Made by a program: the position numbers and the translations under genes
From: Flexivirga caeni
GTDB taxonomy: Bacteria > Actinomycetota > Actinomycetes > Actinomycetales > Dermatophilaceae
Direction: 5' to 3'
Assembly (NCBI RefSeq): GCF_003724155.1
Contig: NZ_RJJQ01000001.1
Span: forward strand, 124,001-188,000
DNA length: 64,000 nucleotides
The notes under the pieces: model-generated
What the model was told of the DNA's origin: nothing
The model's database searches: none
What the model saw: the letters and a program-made list of their open reading frames with translations, nothing else
Shown: in pieces, positions 48,258 to 58,109 of the stretch
How the letters are laid out: every line of letters begins with the position of its first letter
Position numbering within the stretch: position 1 is the first letter of the stretch

Positions 48258-49181
48258 TCAGTCCTCCTGCCGTTCGGCCGAACTGTGCGGGTGCCCGGGC
48301 AGTGGGCCGCCGGTTTCGTCGGTGGTCGCGGTGTTCTGGTGGGCTTCTTCGGAGAGCGGGCCGCCCTCGTCGCCCGGTGCGCGCCAGTCGTTCTGGTGCG
48401 CCAGGCGCAAGCCTTCCAGGGACTGCTCGCCCGCGCCCACACCTTCGTCGGCGCGGCCGTCCGGGAAACCGGCCAGCACGCGCTCGATGTGCTTGAACGT
48501 GCAGACCTTCGCGGCGCCACGGGTCGGCGCCACGTCCTTGCCGGCCCGCAGGTCGTCGGCCAGCTGCACCGTCGACTCCGGGGTCTGCTGGTCGAAGAAC
48601 TCCCAGTTGGCCATCACCACGGGCGCGTAATCGCACGCCGCGTTGCACTCGACCCGCTCGAGGGTGATCTTGCCGTCCTCGGTGGTCTCGTCATGGCCGA
48701 TGCCCAAGTGCTCGGACAGCCGCTCGAAGATCAGGTCGCCGCCCATCACCGCACAGAGCGTGTTGGTGCAGACGCCGATGGTGTAGTCGCCGTTCGGGTG
48801 ACGCTTGTACTGGGTGTAGAACGTCGCGACGCCGGAGACCTCGGCGTCGGTCAGCTCCAGGCGCTCGGCGCACAGCCGCACGCCCCGTCCGGTGACATAA
48901 CCGTCGACGCTCTGGATCAGGTGCAGCATCGGCAGCAGCGCCGAACGTTTCACCGGGTAGCGCGCGATGATCGCGTCGATGTCGGCATTCAGCTGCGTCA
49001 GCTGCTCGGCCGTGTAGGGCTCGGCGGTCGCCTGCAGCGGCGCTTGCGGATGCAGGATCGCGTTGGACGCGTGCGCGCGGTCCTCTGCCTGCACGTGATT
49101 TCCACCCCACGAAGTTCTCGCTCGTGCCTCGCTCGATACTTCGCGGGGACCCCGGATCGCCATGTCGGAGTTCTCTGTCAT
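48258..49181 (-). CDS. nuoE: NADH-quinone oxidoreductase subunit E with an unusual repeat-derived N-terminus
   Basis: A 307-residue thioredoxin-like 2Fe-2S subunit (cluster N1a): C-T-N-T-L-C near residue 137 and [10 protein letters not shown] downstream are the ligands. Two features are odd. The first 60 residues are not conserved, and residues 12-26 ([15 protein letters not shown]) are encoded by a 44-bp hairpin repeat that recurs at 60953. The last 90 residues are also an acidic, low-complexity tail. ATG 49181 overlaps the nuoD stop (ATGA), supporting this start, but GTG 49094 just past the repeat, preceded by GGGTGGA, is a real alternative. Confidence 0.93.
   Translation of the reverse strand: MTENSDMAIRGPREVSSEARARTSWGGNHVQAEDRAHASNAILHPQAPLQATAEPYTAEQLTQLNADIDAIIARYPVKRSALLPMLHLIQSVDGYVTGRGVRLCAERLELTDAEVSGVATFYTQYKRHPNGDYTIGVCTNTLCAVMGGDLIFERLSEHLGIGHDETTEDGKITLERVECNAACDYAPVVMANWEFFDQQTPESTVQLADDLRAGKDVAPTRGAAKVCTFKHIERVLAGFPDGRADEGVGAGEQSLEGLRLAHQNDWRAPGDEGGPLSEEAHQNTATTDETGGPLPGHPHSSAERQED
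49105..49148. repeat. Hairpin repeat inside the nuoE coding start
   Basis: CCCCACGAAGT (49105-49115) and ACTTCGCGGGG (49138-49148) form 11-bp arms with one mismatch around a 22-base loop. The reverse complement is clearly related to the element at 60953-60998, sharing GAAGTATCG and GAGAACTTCGTGGGGTG. The length of 44 bp plus flanks keeps the nuoE frame open. Confidence 0.75.
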
Positions 49182-50596
49182 CGGTCAACGCCTCCTATGA
49201 CGGGGTCGATGCTCGCGACGGCCACGATGACGTCGGCGACCGACCCGCCCTCGGACAGCGCGGCAACTGCCTGCAAATTGTTGAAGGAGGGCTCGCGGAA
49301 GTGCACACGGTAGGGCCGGGTACCTCCGTCGGAGACCGCATGGCAGCCCAACTCGCCCTTCGGGCTTTCCACGGCGGCATAGGCCTGCCCGGGCGGGACC
49401 CGGAAGCCCTCGGTCACCAGCTTGAAGTGATGGATGAGTGACTCCATCGATTCGCCCATGATCTCGCGGATGTGGTCCAGGCTGTTGCCCTGGCCGTCCG
49501 AGCCGACGGCCAGCTGGGCCGGCCAGGCGATCTTCTTGTCCGCGACCATCACCGGGCCGGGGTTCTCGTCGAGCTCCTGGACGACCTGCTCCACGATGCG
49601 CAGCGACTGATACATCTCATCGATGCGCACCCGCAGCCGCCCGTAGGCGTCGCACGTGTCCCAGGTCGGGACGTCGAAGTCGTATTTCTCGTAACCACAG
49701 TAAGGTTCGGCCTTACGCAGATCGTGCGGCAGGCCGGCCGCCCGCAACATCGGACCGGTGATACCCAGCGCCATACACCCGGTGAGATCGAGGTAGCCGA
49801 CGTCGACGGTGCGTCCCTTGAGGATCGGGTTCTCGTTGAGCAACGCCTCCAGCTCGCCGATGCCCTTGCGGATCAACGGCAGGTTCTCCCGGATCTGGTC
49901 GATGGTGCCCGCCGGAAGATCCGCGGCCACACCACCCGGCCGGATGTAGGCGTTGTTCATCCGCAGCCCGCTGACCGCTTCGAAGATCCGCAGGATGCGC
50001 TCGCGCTCGCGGAAGCCGATGGTCATCACCGTCGTCGCGCCCATCTCCATGCCACCGGTCCCGAGGCAAATCAGGTGCGAGGCAATCCGGTTGAGCTCCA
50101 TCATCAGCACCCGGATCGCCTGGGCGCGCTCCGGGATCTGGTCGGTGATGCCGAGCAGCTTCTCCACGGACAGGCAGTAGGACGCCTCGTTGAACAGGGG
50201 GGTCACGTAGTCCATGCGCGTGCAGAACGTCACACCCTGCACCCAGGTGCGGAACTCCATGTTTTTCTCGATGCCGGTGTGCAGGTAGCCGATGCCCGCG
50301 CGGGCTTCGGTGACCGTCTCACCGTCGAGTTCCAGGATCAGCCGGAGCACGCCGTGCGTCGACGGGTGCTGCGGGCCCATGTTGACGACGATGCGCTCCT
50401 CGTGCAGCGCAGCCGCCTCATCGACCAGGTCGTCCCAGTCACCGCCGACGGCGTTGAGCACCGGGGTGTCATCGTCAACGTCGTGGGTCGTCGCGCCATA
50501 CGCGTCGTGTGCTGCAGTCGTCACGTTCTCTGTCGTGCCTCTGCCCTCGTCTCCGGGCCTCACTGCGTTCGTGTCCTCAACTCGGTCGGCACTCAC
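49178..50596 (-). CDS. nuoD: NADH-quinone oxidoreductase subunit D
   Basis: A 472-residue 49-kDa-type subunit forming the quinone site. It shows [20 protein letters not shown] with the quinone histidines, [20 protein letters not shown], and the terminal [10 protein letters not shown] with its conserved Asp and Arg. The first 80 residues before [11 protein letters not shown] are acidic and variable. GTG 50596 overlaps the nuoC stop (GTGA). This is the canonical copy; a lone paralogue is at 28582. Confidence 0.96.
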   Translation of the reverse strand: MSADRVEDTNAVRPGDEGRGTTENVTTAAHDAYGATTHDVDDDTPVLNAVGGDWDDLVDEAAALHEERIVVNMGPQHPSTHGVLRLILELDGETVTEARAGIGYLHTGIEKNMEFRTWVQGVTFCTRMDYVTPLFNEASYCLSVEKLLGITDQIPERAQAIRVLMMELNRIASHLICLGTGGMEMGATTVMTIGFRERERILRIFEAVSGLRMNNAYIRPGGVAADLPAGTIDQIRENLPLIRKGIGELEALLNENPILKGRTVDVGYLDLTGCMALGITGPMLRAAGLPHDLRKAEPYCGYEKYDFDVPTWDTCDAYGRLRVRIDEMYQSLRIVEQVVQELDENPGPVMVADKKIAWPAQLAVGSDGQGNSLDHIREIMGESMESLIHHFKLVTEGFRVPPGQAYAAVESPKGELGCHAVSDGGTRPYRVHFREPSFNNLQAVAALSEGGSVADVIVAVASIDPVIGGVDR

Positions 50597-51333
50597 TTGT
50601 ACGACCTCCTGTCGTCCGCCGGCGGCACGGTCGCGCCCTTGTATTCCACGGGTATGCCGCCGAGCGGGTAGTCCTTGCGTTGCGGGTGCCCCGGCCAGTC
50701 GTCGGGCATCAGGATCCGGGTCAGCGCCGGGTGACCGTCGAAGACGATCCCGAACATGTCCCACGTCTCGCGCTCGTGCCAGTCCACTCCGGGGTAGGTC
50801 GCCACGATCGACGGGATGTGCGCGTCGCCCTCCGGCACGGTGACCTCGACGCGAACTCGCTTGCTGCCGTTGGTGATCGAGATGAAGTGGTAGACGGCAT
50901 GCAGTTCGCGGCCGGTCTCCTGCGGGTAATGCACCCCGCTGACGCCCAGGCACTGCTCGAAGCGCAGCGACGGCTCGTCGCGCAGCACCTGCGCGACGAG
51001 CGGCAGGTGCTCCCGGGCCACGAAAAGGGTTAGCTCGCCACGGTCGACGACGACCCGCTCGACGGCGCTGTCGACGTCGCCGCCATTGCGCCGCAGCGCG
51101 ATCTCCAGGCTGCCTGTGAGCTGGTCGAAGTAGCCGCCGTAGGGCTTGCTCGCCGCACCCGGGAAGAGCACCGGCCGGTCGAGCTCGCCATACCCGGTGG
51201 TGTCGTTGCCGAGCGACGAACCGAACATGCCCTTGCGCTCGGCCACCTGCACCGGCTTGCCGGGCGTCGCAACCTCGGCGAGCTCGCCGGAGGTGACGGC
51301 GTCGGTCGTCGTCTCCTGGTCTTCGGGGCTCAC
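50593..51333 (-). CDS. nuoC: NADH-quinone oxidoreductase subunit C
   Basis: A 246-residue 30-kDa-type subunit with the family stretch [40 protein letters not shown] and [20 protein letters not shown] (the last includes the PROSITE-like W-x-x-R-E-x-W-D-M-F motif). GTG 51333 overlaps the nuoB stop (GTGA). The open frame upstream is a nuoB shadow. Confidence 0.96.
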   Translation of the reverse strand: MSPEDQETTTDAVTSGELAEVATPGKPVQVAERKGMFGSSLGNDTTGYGELDRPVLFPGAASKPYGGYFDQLTGSLEIALRRNGGDVDSAVERVVVDRGELTLFVAREHLPLVAQVLRDEPSLRFEQCLGVSGVHYPQETGRELHAVYHFISITNGSKRVRVEVTVPEGDAHIPSIVATYPGVDWHERETWDMFGIVFDGHPALTRILMPDDWPGHPQRKDYPLGGIPVEYKGATVPPADDRRSYK

Positions 51334-51884
51334 GCGAGCAATCCCTTCATCTGGTGCGTCGGCGTCGCCGCCATCGCGGCCTGCTCGGCGGCACGCGCGG
51401 CCTCGACCCGGTTCACGCCGAACTTCATCTGCTGGATCTGCTGGTGCAGCTCGAGAATCGCGTGCAGCAGCATCTCTGGGCGGGGCGGACAACCGGGCAG
51501 GTAGATGTCGACGGGTATGACGTGGTCGACGCCCTGCACGATCGCGTAGTTGTTGAACATGCCGCCCGAGCTGGCGCACACACCCATCGAGATGACCCAC
51601 TTGGGTTCGGGCATCTGGTCGTAGACCTGGCGCACGACCGGCGCCATCTTCTGGCTCACCCGGCCCGCGACGATCATCAGGTCGGCCTGGCGCGGCGTGG
51701 CGCTGAAACGCTCCATGCCGAAGCGGGCGATGTCGTAGTCGGGCGTGCCGACCGCCATCATCTCGATCGCGCAACAGGCCAGGCCGAAGGTGGCCGGCCA
51801 GACCGAGCTCTTGCGCATGTAGCCGGCAACCTGCTCGACCGTGGTCAGCAGGAAGCCTGCGGGCAGCTTCTCTTCGATTCCCAT
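51330..51884 (-). CDS. nuoB: NADH-quinone oxidoreductase subunit B
   Basis: A 184-residue subunit holding cluster N2, the last electron donor to quinone. The ligands are the vicinal cysteines in [10 protein letters not shown], a Cys in [14 protein letters not shown], and a Cys in [13 protein letters not shown]. It begins seven bases after the nuoA stop. Confidence 0.98.
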   Translation of the reverse strand: MGIEEKLPAGFLLTTVEQVAGYMRKSSVWPATFGLACCAIEMMAVGTPDYDIARFGMERFSATPRQADLMIVAGRVSQKMAPVVRQVYDQMPEPKWVISMGVCASSGGMFNNYAIVQGVDHVIPVDIYLPGCPPRPEMLLHAILELHQQIQQMKFGVNRVEAARAAEQAAMAATPTHQMKGLLA

Positions 51885-51891
51885 GTCAGCC

Positions 51892-52257
51892 TCAATCCCA
51901 CTCGAGTCCGCCGCGACGCCATACGAAGGCGTAGGCGATGAACACCGTCAGTACGAAGAGCACCATCTCGACCAGTGCGAACAGGCCCATCCGGTCGAAG
52001 GACACCGCGAACGGGTAAAGGAACACCGACTCGATGTCGAAGATGATGAACAGCATCGCGGTCAGGTAGTACTTGATCGGCACGCGGCCGCCGCCATCGG
52101 CGTGCGGGCTCGGCTGAATGCCGCATTCGTAGGCGTCGGCCTTGGCGCGGTTGTAGCGCTTCGGCCCGGCCAGCGAACTCGCCCCCAGCACCGAGAAGAT
52201 CGCGAAGGCGGCACCGATGCCTGCGAAGAACAACAGCGGTGCGTATGAGTAGTTCAT
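51892..52257 (-). CDS. nuoA: NADH-quinone oxidoreductase subunit A
   Basis: A 121-residue three-helix subunit, first gene of the operon. It contains the conserved loop [20 protein letters not shown] with its cysteine, and [19 protein letters not shown] with the E-channel acidic residues. GGAAGGA lies nine bases upstream of ATG 52257. The gap of 88 bp to menJ is small enough that menJ and nuo may be cotranscribed. Confidence 0.97.
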   Translation of the reverse strand: MNYSYAPLLFFAGIGAAFAIFSVLGASSLAGPKRYNRAKADAYECGIQPSPHADGGGRVPIKYYLTAMLFIIFDIESVFLYPFAVSFDRMGLFALVEMVLFVLTVFIAYAFVWRRGGLEWD

Positions 52258-52345
52258 GCTTGCGAGTCCTTCCGAACGTTGCCGTTCCTGACCGTGTTGC
52301 TGTCCCGCATCATGCGCTGCGCACGGGAGCCATTGTGTCGCTCTC

Positions 52346-53659
52346 TCACGCCGCGGGCACCACCCGGGACAACATCGACATCACCCGATCGTCGAGTTTG
52401 CCGCCGTGCTCGTCGCCCAAGTTGGCCATGATCTTCAACAAGAGTTGCATCATCGTCTTGCGCGGGAGGCCGTAACGGACGGCAAATCGCATGATTTCCG
52501 GGTGCCCGATCAGCTGCGCGAAGTAGCGGCCGATCGTGAAGTAGCCGCCGAGCGCGTCCTTCATCACCTGCGGGTAGGACTGCAGCACCCGCTCGCGGCC
52601 GGCGTCGTCGGCCCGGCCGAACGCCTGCGCGATCACCTCGGCGGCGAGCCGGCCGGACTCCATGGCATAGGCGATGCCCTCGCCGTTGAACGGGTTGACC
52701 ATGCCCCCGGCGTCGCCGACCAGCAGCAGGCCGTCGGCGTAGTGCGGCTGGCGATTGAAGCCCATCGGGAGTGCGGCGCCGCGGATCGGGCCGGTGATGG
52801 TCTCCTCGTTGTAGGTCCACTCCTCCGGCATCGTGGCGACCCAGCGACGCATGACGTCTTTGTAGTCGGTCTTGCCGAATGCACTGGAGGTGTTGAGGAT
52901 TCCGAGGCCGACGTTGCTGGTGCCGTCGCCGACGCCGAAGATCCAGCCGTAGCCGGGCAGCAGGACGCGCTTGCCGTTCTTGTCGGTCGACCACAACTCG
53001 AGCCACGACTCGAGGTAGTCGTCGTCGTGCCGCGGGCTGGTGTAGTAGGCGCGGACTGCGACGCCCATCGGCCGGTCGTCGCGCTTGTCGCGGCCCATCG
53101 ACAGTGACAGCCGGGAGGAGTTGCCGTCGGCGGCAATCACCAGCGGCGCGCGGAAGGTCAGCACCTTGCCGGTCGGCCGGTTGTCGGCGCCCATCTCCTT
53201 GGCCTCCACCCCGACGATCGCGCCGGTGGCGTCGTCCTTGACCGGGGCGCTGACGTTCATGCCCTCGCGCAGCCGGGCGCCGTGCTTGACGGCGTGCTTG
53301 GCGAGGATGTCGTCGAAGTCCTGGCGCGTGCGCACCAGGCCGTATGGCGGGAAGCTCGCGACGTCGGGCCAGTCCAGCTGCAGCCGCATGCCGCCGCCGA
53401 TGATCCGCAGGCCCTTGTTCTTGATCCAGCCGTCGGCCTCGGGAGTCGGGACACCGAGAGTGATCAGCTCGCGCACCGCGCGGGGTGTGAGCCCGTCGCC
53501 GCAGACCTTCTCGCGCGGGAAGTGCGTCTTCTCCAGCAGGAGGACGTCGAGGCCGGACATCGCAAGGTATGCGGCTGTGGCGGATCCACCAGGGCCGGCG
53601 CCGACGACGATGACGTCGGCGCTCTCGTCCGGGGCAGGGGTCATGCCGGGGTGGCTCAC
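52346..53659 (-). CDS. menJ: Geranylgeranyl-reductase-family flavoprotein, probable menaquinone reductase MenJ
   Basis: A 437-residue FAD enzyme. The dinucleotide motif VIVVGAGPGGSATAAYLA is near the N-terminus, LLLEKTHFPREKVCGDGLTP follows, and LLVGDAGGMVNPFNGEGIAY is the second FAD motif with the family's G-E-G-I. In M. tuberculosis MenJ (Rv0561c) saturates one isoprene unit of menaquinone. Position between menG and nuoA supports the same job. GTG 53659 or ATG 53644 could start it. A DtxR-like dyad lies 77 bp upstream. Confidence 0.87.
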   Translation of the reverse strand: MSHPGMTPAPDESADVIVVGAGPGGSATAAYLAMSGLDVLLLEKTHFPREKVCGDGLTPRAVRELITLGVPTPEADGWIKNKGLRIIGGGMRLQLDWPDVASFPPYGLVRTRQDFDDILAKHAVKHGARLREGMNVSAPVKDDATGAIVGVEAKEMGADNRPTGKVLTFRAPLVIAADGNSSRLSLSMGRDKRDDRPMGVAVRAYYTSPRHDDDYLESWLELWSTDKNGKRVLLPGYGWIFGVGDGTSNVGLGILNTSSAFGKTDYKDVMRRWVATMPEEWTYNEETITGPIRGAALPMGFNRQPHYADGLLLVGDAGGMVNPFNGEGIAYAMESGRLAAEVIAQAFGRADDAGRERVLQSYPQVMKDALGGYFTIGRYFAQLIGHPEIMRFAVRYGLPRKTMMQLLLKIMANLGDEHGGKLDDRVMSMLSRVVPAA

Positions 53660-53735
53660 TAGGGCGAATCTTTCTAGCTTGTGAACGTCTTCACTAACCC
53701 ATGCACTGTATTCCCAGCTGAATCGTCATACCTAC

Positions 53736-53749
53736 TTAGGCGCACCTAA
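53736..53749. promoter_or_regulatory. Candidate DtxR/IdeR-like iron-box dyad upstream of menJ-nuo
   Basis: TTAGGCGCACCTAA: arms TTAGG and CCTAA separated by four bases, as in the first 14 positions of the 19-bp IdeR consensus. The third half-site is degenerate. It lies upstream of a TACAGT -10 candidate for menJ on the minus strand. Confidence 0.4.
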
Positions 53750-53770
53750 CCGCAAGTGCCGCTGCGGGTG

Positions 53771-54499
53771 TCAGAACCGGGCCGGCTTGGTGGCCCGGTG
53801 CAGCGCGACGATGCCGCCGGTGAGGTTGCGCCACTCGACACCGGCCCAGCCCGCGTCCTGCAGTTGCGACGCGATGCCCGCCTGGTCCGGCCACGCCTGG
53901 ATCGACTCGGCGAGGTAGACATAGGACTCGGCGTTCGAGCCGACACGGCGGGCGACCCGCGGCAGTGCCGACATGAGGTATTCGCTGTAGACCTTGCGGA
54001 AGGCCGGGTTGGTCGGCGTGGAGAACTCGCAGATCAGCAACCTGCCGCCCGGCTTGGTCACCCGCCGGAATTCGCGCAGCGCTTCCTGGGTCGACTGCAC
54101 GTTGCGGAAGCCGAATGACATTGTCACGGCGTCGAAGGAGTTGTCCGCGAAGGGCAGCTGCATCGCGTCGGCGGCCGCGAACGCCATACCGGGTCGCAGT
54201 TGTTTGCCCTTGCGCAGCATGCCCAGCGAGAAGTCGGCGGCCACGACGCGTGCGCCCATCCGCTCGAACGGGACACTGCTGGTGCCGGTGCCCGCCGCGA
54301 TGTCGAGGACCACGTCACCATGCTGGACGTGCAGCGACTCCACCACGGCCTTGCGCCAGCGCCGGTTCTGCCCCATCGCCATCACGTCGTTGGTCAGGTC
54401 GTAGCGAGCCGCGACCTGGTCGAACATCCGCGCGACATCTCGGGGCTGCTTGTCGAGGCTGGCGCGATTGGCTGCCGTGGGCTGCTCGGTCATGGTCAC
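53771..54499 (-). CDS. menG: Demethylmenaquinone methyltransferase
   Basis: A 242-residue UbiE/MenG methyltransferase performing the last ring methylation of menaquinone. It shows [20 protein letters not shown], motif [41 protein letters not shown] and [20 protein letters not shown], all diagnostic. GTG 54499 or ATG 54493 starts it; two 12-bp repeats precede. Divergent from the isochorismate synthase gene and followed by menJ. Confidence 0.96.
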   Translation of the reverse strand: MTMTEQPTAANRASLDKQPRDVARMFDQVAARYDLTNDVMAMGQNRRWRKAVVESLHVQHGDVVLDIAAGTGTSSVPFERMGARVVAADFSLGMLRKGKQLRPGMAFAAADAMQLPFADNSFDAVTMSFGFRNVQSTQEALREFRRVTKPGGRLLICEFSTPTNPAFRKVYSEYLMSALPRVARRVGSNAESYVYLAESIQAWPDQAGIASQLQDAGWAGVEWRNLTGGIVALHRATKPARF

Positions 54500-54503
54500 T
54501 CGC

Positions 54504-54527
54504 TCATCCGGTCATTCATGCGGTCAT
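54504..54527. repeat. Tandem 12-bp repeat just upstream of menG
   Basis: TCATCCGGTCAT (54504-54515) and TCATGCGGTCAT (54516-54527). On the minus strand these read ATGACCGCATGA and ATGACCGGATGA, two three-codon open frames stacked directly before the menG start. Confidence 0.7.
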
Positions 54528-54582
54528 TGTCCCGTATGCCGAAACGCGTCGCCCAGTGCCGGTCGGCGTAAGGTGGCCGCTC

Positions 54583-55866
54583 GTGACCCTGCCGTTGCCG
54601 CAATCGCATCCCGCGCTGGTGGTGCGCTCCACACGCATCCAGGACCCGGGAGATCTCGTCTCGCTGATCCCGCCCGGTGCCGAGGCACCGATCAGCTGGT
54701 TGCGCGACGGCGACGGGTTTGTCGGGTGGGGAACCGCTGCCGCCATACAGACGCAGGGGACGGCGCGCTTCGAGGACGCCGAGCTGTGGTGGAGCGAGGT
54801 GGTGCGCGACGCCGTGGTGCGTTCCGAGGTGGATCTGCCGGGCTCGGGACTGATCGCGGTCGGGTCGTTCGCCTTCGCGGCAACTTCAGCGGCCGGCGGT
54901 GTCCTGCACGTGCCCGCCACCGTGGTGGGGCGGCACCACGACGTCTGCTGGCTCACGACCGTGGGCACGGCGGCCCAGCTGCCGGCCACTCCCGCGCTGA
55001 CGGCCGGGGCGGCCCCGGCTCCCCCGGTGGTCGCCGACGCGTATGACGGCGCGCTCACCGGCGAGCAGTGGGCCGGCGCGGTGGCGACTGCGGTCGGCCG
55101 GATCCAGTCCGGGGCGCTGGACAAGGTCGTGATGGCCCGTGACGTCGTCGTGCGGTCGAGCACCCCGATTGACCCGCGGCACCTGCTGCGCAACCTGTCC
55201 GCTTCCTACCCCAACACCTGGACCTACAGCGTGGACGGGCTGATCGGTGCGACACCGGAGTTGCTGGTACGCCGCCAGAAGGGCCTGGTCACCTCGCGGG
55301 TGCTGGCCGGGACGATCCGGCGCACGGGTGACGATGAGCACGACCTCGCGCTGGCCGCCTCGCTGGCCCGGTCGAGCAAGGACCTGGAGGAGCACGAGTA
55401 TGCCGTGCGCTCCGTCGCCGACGCGCTGTCCCCGCACTGTTCGTCGATGAACGTGCCGGAGTCGCCGTTCGTCCTGCACCTGCCCAATGTGATGCACCTG
55501 GCGACCGATGTTGCCGGCGTCCTGCACGAGGACGTCTCGTCGCTGACGCTCGCGGCGTCGCTGCATCCGTCGGCCGCGGTGTGCGGCACGCCGACGCTCG
55601 CCGCGCGAGACCTGATCGCCGAGCTGGAGCAGATGGATCGGGGCCGGTATGCCGGGCCGGTCGGCTGGCTCGACGCCGACGGCGACGGCGAGTGGGGCAT
55701 CGCATTACGCTGCGGCGCGCTCGAATCCCCTTCGCAGATCAGACTTTTCGCCGGCTGCGGGATCGTGGCCGGGTCACATCCCTCCGCCGAGCTCAGTGAG
55801 TCCGAAGCGAAGCTGGTGCCAATGCTGCAGGCGCTGGGGTGTGGAGCGGAGGGCGGGCGCTCGTAG
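54583..55866 (+). CDS. menF: Isochorismate synthase (menaquinone type)
   Basis: A 427-residue chorismate-utilising enzyme. The C-terminal catalytic domain has ALDKVVMARDVVVRSSTPID, VDGLIGATPELLVRRQKGLV, RVLAGTIRRTGDDEHD, HPSAAVCGTPTLAARDLIAE and RLFAGCGIVAGSHPSAELSE. G-C-G-I-V and the lysine/glutamate pair mark isochorismate synthases. Siderophore EntC is the alternative, but placement divergent from menG favours the menaquinone pathway. GTG 54583 has AAGGTGG seven bases before it. Confidence 0.88.
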   Translation: MTLPLPQSHPALVVRSTRIQDPGDLVSLIPPGAEAPISWLRDGDGFVGWGTAAAIQTQGTARFEDAELWWSEVVRDAVVRSEVDLPGSGLIAVGSFAFAATSAAGGVLHVPATVVGRHHDVCWLTTVGTAAQLPATPALTAGAAPAPPVVADAYDGALTGEQWAGAVATAVGRIQSGALDKVVMARDVVVRSSTPIDPRHLLRNLSASYPNTWTYSVDGLIGATPELLVRRQKGLVTSRVLAGTIRRTGDDEHDLALAASLARSSKDLEEHEYAVRSVADALSPHCSSMNVPESPFVLHLPNVMHLATDVAGVLHEDVSSLTLAASLHPSAAVCGTPTLAARDLIAELEQMDRGRYAGPVGWLDADGDGEWGIALRCGALESPSQIRLFAGCGIVAGSHPSAELSESEAKLVPMLQALGCGAEGGRS

Positions 55867-56280
55867 GCCCCGCCGCGTCCAAGTGGTGCCCTGAGTAGCG
55901 GAGGAGCGAAGCGGGGAGCGTATCGAAGGGCGCAGCGGAGGAGGGCGTACCGAGGCCCGTGCCTGCTCACCGAGCGGGGTACTTCGGCGCCGAGCGGGGT
56001 AGAAGCGGGGGCTGTGGAGCCCCTTGGTTCTACCCCGGTCGATGAGGTTGTACCCCGCTCGGCGAAGTAGCGAAGCCGAGGCGGCCTCCTCCCGGGGTGG
56101 CCGAGTAGCCCAGGGGAGCGAAGCGGAGAAAGGCGTATCGAGGTCGATGGCAACGTAACGAAAAGTAGTCGCGTGCGTGCGGTGCCTCGACGGCATCGGT
56201 GCCGCGAAAATACCCGAAAATAGTGCGCATTCGTGGCCAATTCTCTCGACACATGATTCGAGCACCTGTAGCATTAAGCC
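55867..56280. other. Repeat-rich intergenic region without a gene
   Basis: It contains two copies of a GTAGC-(GGAGGAGCGAAGCGGGGAG)-CGTATCGA element (55894-55930 and 56103-56143), a partial copy at 55931-55955, and between them nested inverted repeats. TACTTCGGCGCCGAGCGGGG (55980 on) pairs with TACCCCGCTCGGCGAAGTA (56051-56069), and GGGGTAGAAGCGGGGGCT (55996-56013) pairs with AGCCCCTTGGTTCTACCCC (56018-56036). The two stems share the left arm and exclude each other. The HNH gene starts right after. Confidence 0.75.
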
Positions 56281-58036
56281 ATGGAGGACACCCCGGCAGA
56301 CCGCACACCCGGTGAGGGTGCGCCCGGGTCTGCCGGCGCGAGAATCCAGGCCGCGTTCGCCCTGTTGACCTCGGCGTTCCAGGATGCCCGCACCGACTCG
56401 GCAGGGTTGTCGAAGACGGAACTGCTGGACCAGGCGGTGACTGCGCAACGGGTGCTGGATGCGGCGTGGGCGGTGCAATCGGCGCGGCTGGCGCAAGCCG
56501 CCGCGATCGAAGACGTCGTGACACCGGACGCCACCAGCCCTGAGGGGGTCCGGGTGCGTGAGATCCACCACCGGATCGGTGCGTACCAGGAAGAATTCAT
56601 CGGGTGTGAGGTCGGGCCGTTGCTGGGATGGACCAGCCGGCAAGCCCTGGACCGGGTCAGTGAAGCGTCCGAGGCGATCAGGCGCACCCCGCGCTTGTTC
56701 ACCCGGGGTCGGGTCCGGGGAGTTGGAGCCGGCCAAGCTGCGGTCGGTCCATCGGGCGCTCGGGCAAGTCGTGCAAGACACCGCCGCTGACGGTAGTCGC
56801 CGCGTTCATGATCCGGCGGCTGCGGTCGAGAACGCACTGCTTGGCGACCCGGACGAACATGACGGCGATGCAACACAGTTCGCGGCAGTCGAGCAAGCCA
56901 ACCTGGAGTTGCTGGCGAAGCAGTCCGCGACCCTGGCCGGGCGGCGGGTGCACCGCATCCTGACCCGCATCGACCCGGTCGCCGCCGACCGTGCCACCAC
57001 CCGGCGGCGGCGTGAGCGGATCGCCGTGTTCGTGCACCCGGACGACGAACCCGGCCTGTCGCATCTGCACGCAATCCTCCCGACGGCCACTGCTGCCCAG
57101 CTGATGGCCGCCGTCGACGAGCACGCCCGCCAGTTGCATGCGGACACCACCACCGACAAGACACTGGCCGAGTGCCGCGCCGATGCCCTCACCGACCTGG
57201 TGCTGGACCACGCCACGATCACCACCAACCTGGTGATCCAGGTCCCCGTGCACCGCGAAACCGGGTTCACCAGTTCGGGCACCAGTGCTGGGAGCGGGAC
57301 AGTCGCCGAGTCACTTACCGCGCCAGCCGCGGGTGGTTGCAGCGAGTGGCCGGCCGCGTTCGCCCACCCCATCACCGGGATCGCCACCACGGCTGGGCTT
57401 CGGGAAGCAGCCCAGCCGGCCGGCGCCGGGGTTACCGCCGTGCTCGACGAGGAAGTCATCGAACGAGAATTCAACGAACTCCTCAAACGCCTCTACCCGC
57501 CCGACCCCGACGACCCGGAACTCGACGCCACGGAATTCGACGACGACACCGGCTGCTCCCCGCCCGACCCGCTGCCACCCGATCGACTTCTAGACGCTCC
57601 CGACCACACTGACTTCGCACGACTGGGTGATGCGACCATCCCCGGGATCGGCACCGTCCCCGCGTGCGTGATCGAAGCCATGTCCCGGTCGTTCGGGATG
57701 ACGATCACCCGTGCCCTGATCGACGCCGACACCGGAGTCACCGTCGAGACCTGCCAAACCCGGTACCGGCCGGGCGCGAAACTTGCCGCGTTCGTGCGCG
57801 CTCGGGATTCGCATTGCCGGTTCCCCGGCTGCACCCGCCCCGCGGCCCGGTGCGACCTCGACCACGTGGTCGGCTGGCCGTTCGGGCCTACCGCCGCATG
57901 GAACCTGCACTGCCTCTGCCGGCACCACCACCGCACCAAACAAGCCCACGGCTGGACCGTCACCATGACACCCCTCGGGGTGTGCACGTGGACCAGCCCA
58001 TACGGCCGCACCTACATCACCACCCCCAGCGAATAG
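56281..58036 (+). pseudogene. DUF222/HNH endonuclease (13E12 repeat family), frameshifted
   Basis: Two frames together make one protein of about 584 residues. The first frame (56281 to about 56708) has the DUF222 N-terminus (AFALLTSAFQDARTDSAGLS, then VREIHHRIGAYQEEFIG). The second (to 58036) continues GSGELEPAKLRSVHRALGQ and ends with the HNH module RDSHCRFPGCTRPAARCDLD, HVVGWPFGP and LCRHHHRTK. The frames join if one G is removed from GGGG at 56705-56708. So it is a single-base frameshift, a sequencing error, or phase variation. Related genes are numerous and mobile in actinobacteria. Restarting at 56558 would lose most of DUF222. Confidence 0.85.
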
Positions 58037-58109
58037 GCGGCGCCGGAAACCGTTGCCATTGCATGAGACCGAAGCGGGGTGGCCGCGCCGCCTTTGGAGG
58101 TTTCTGACC

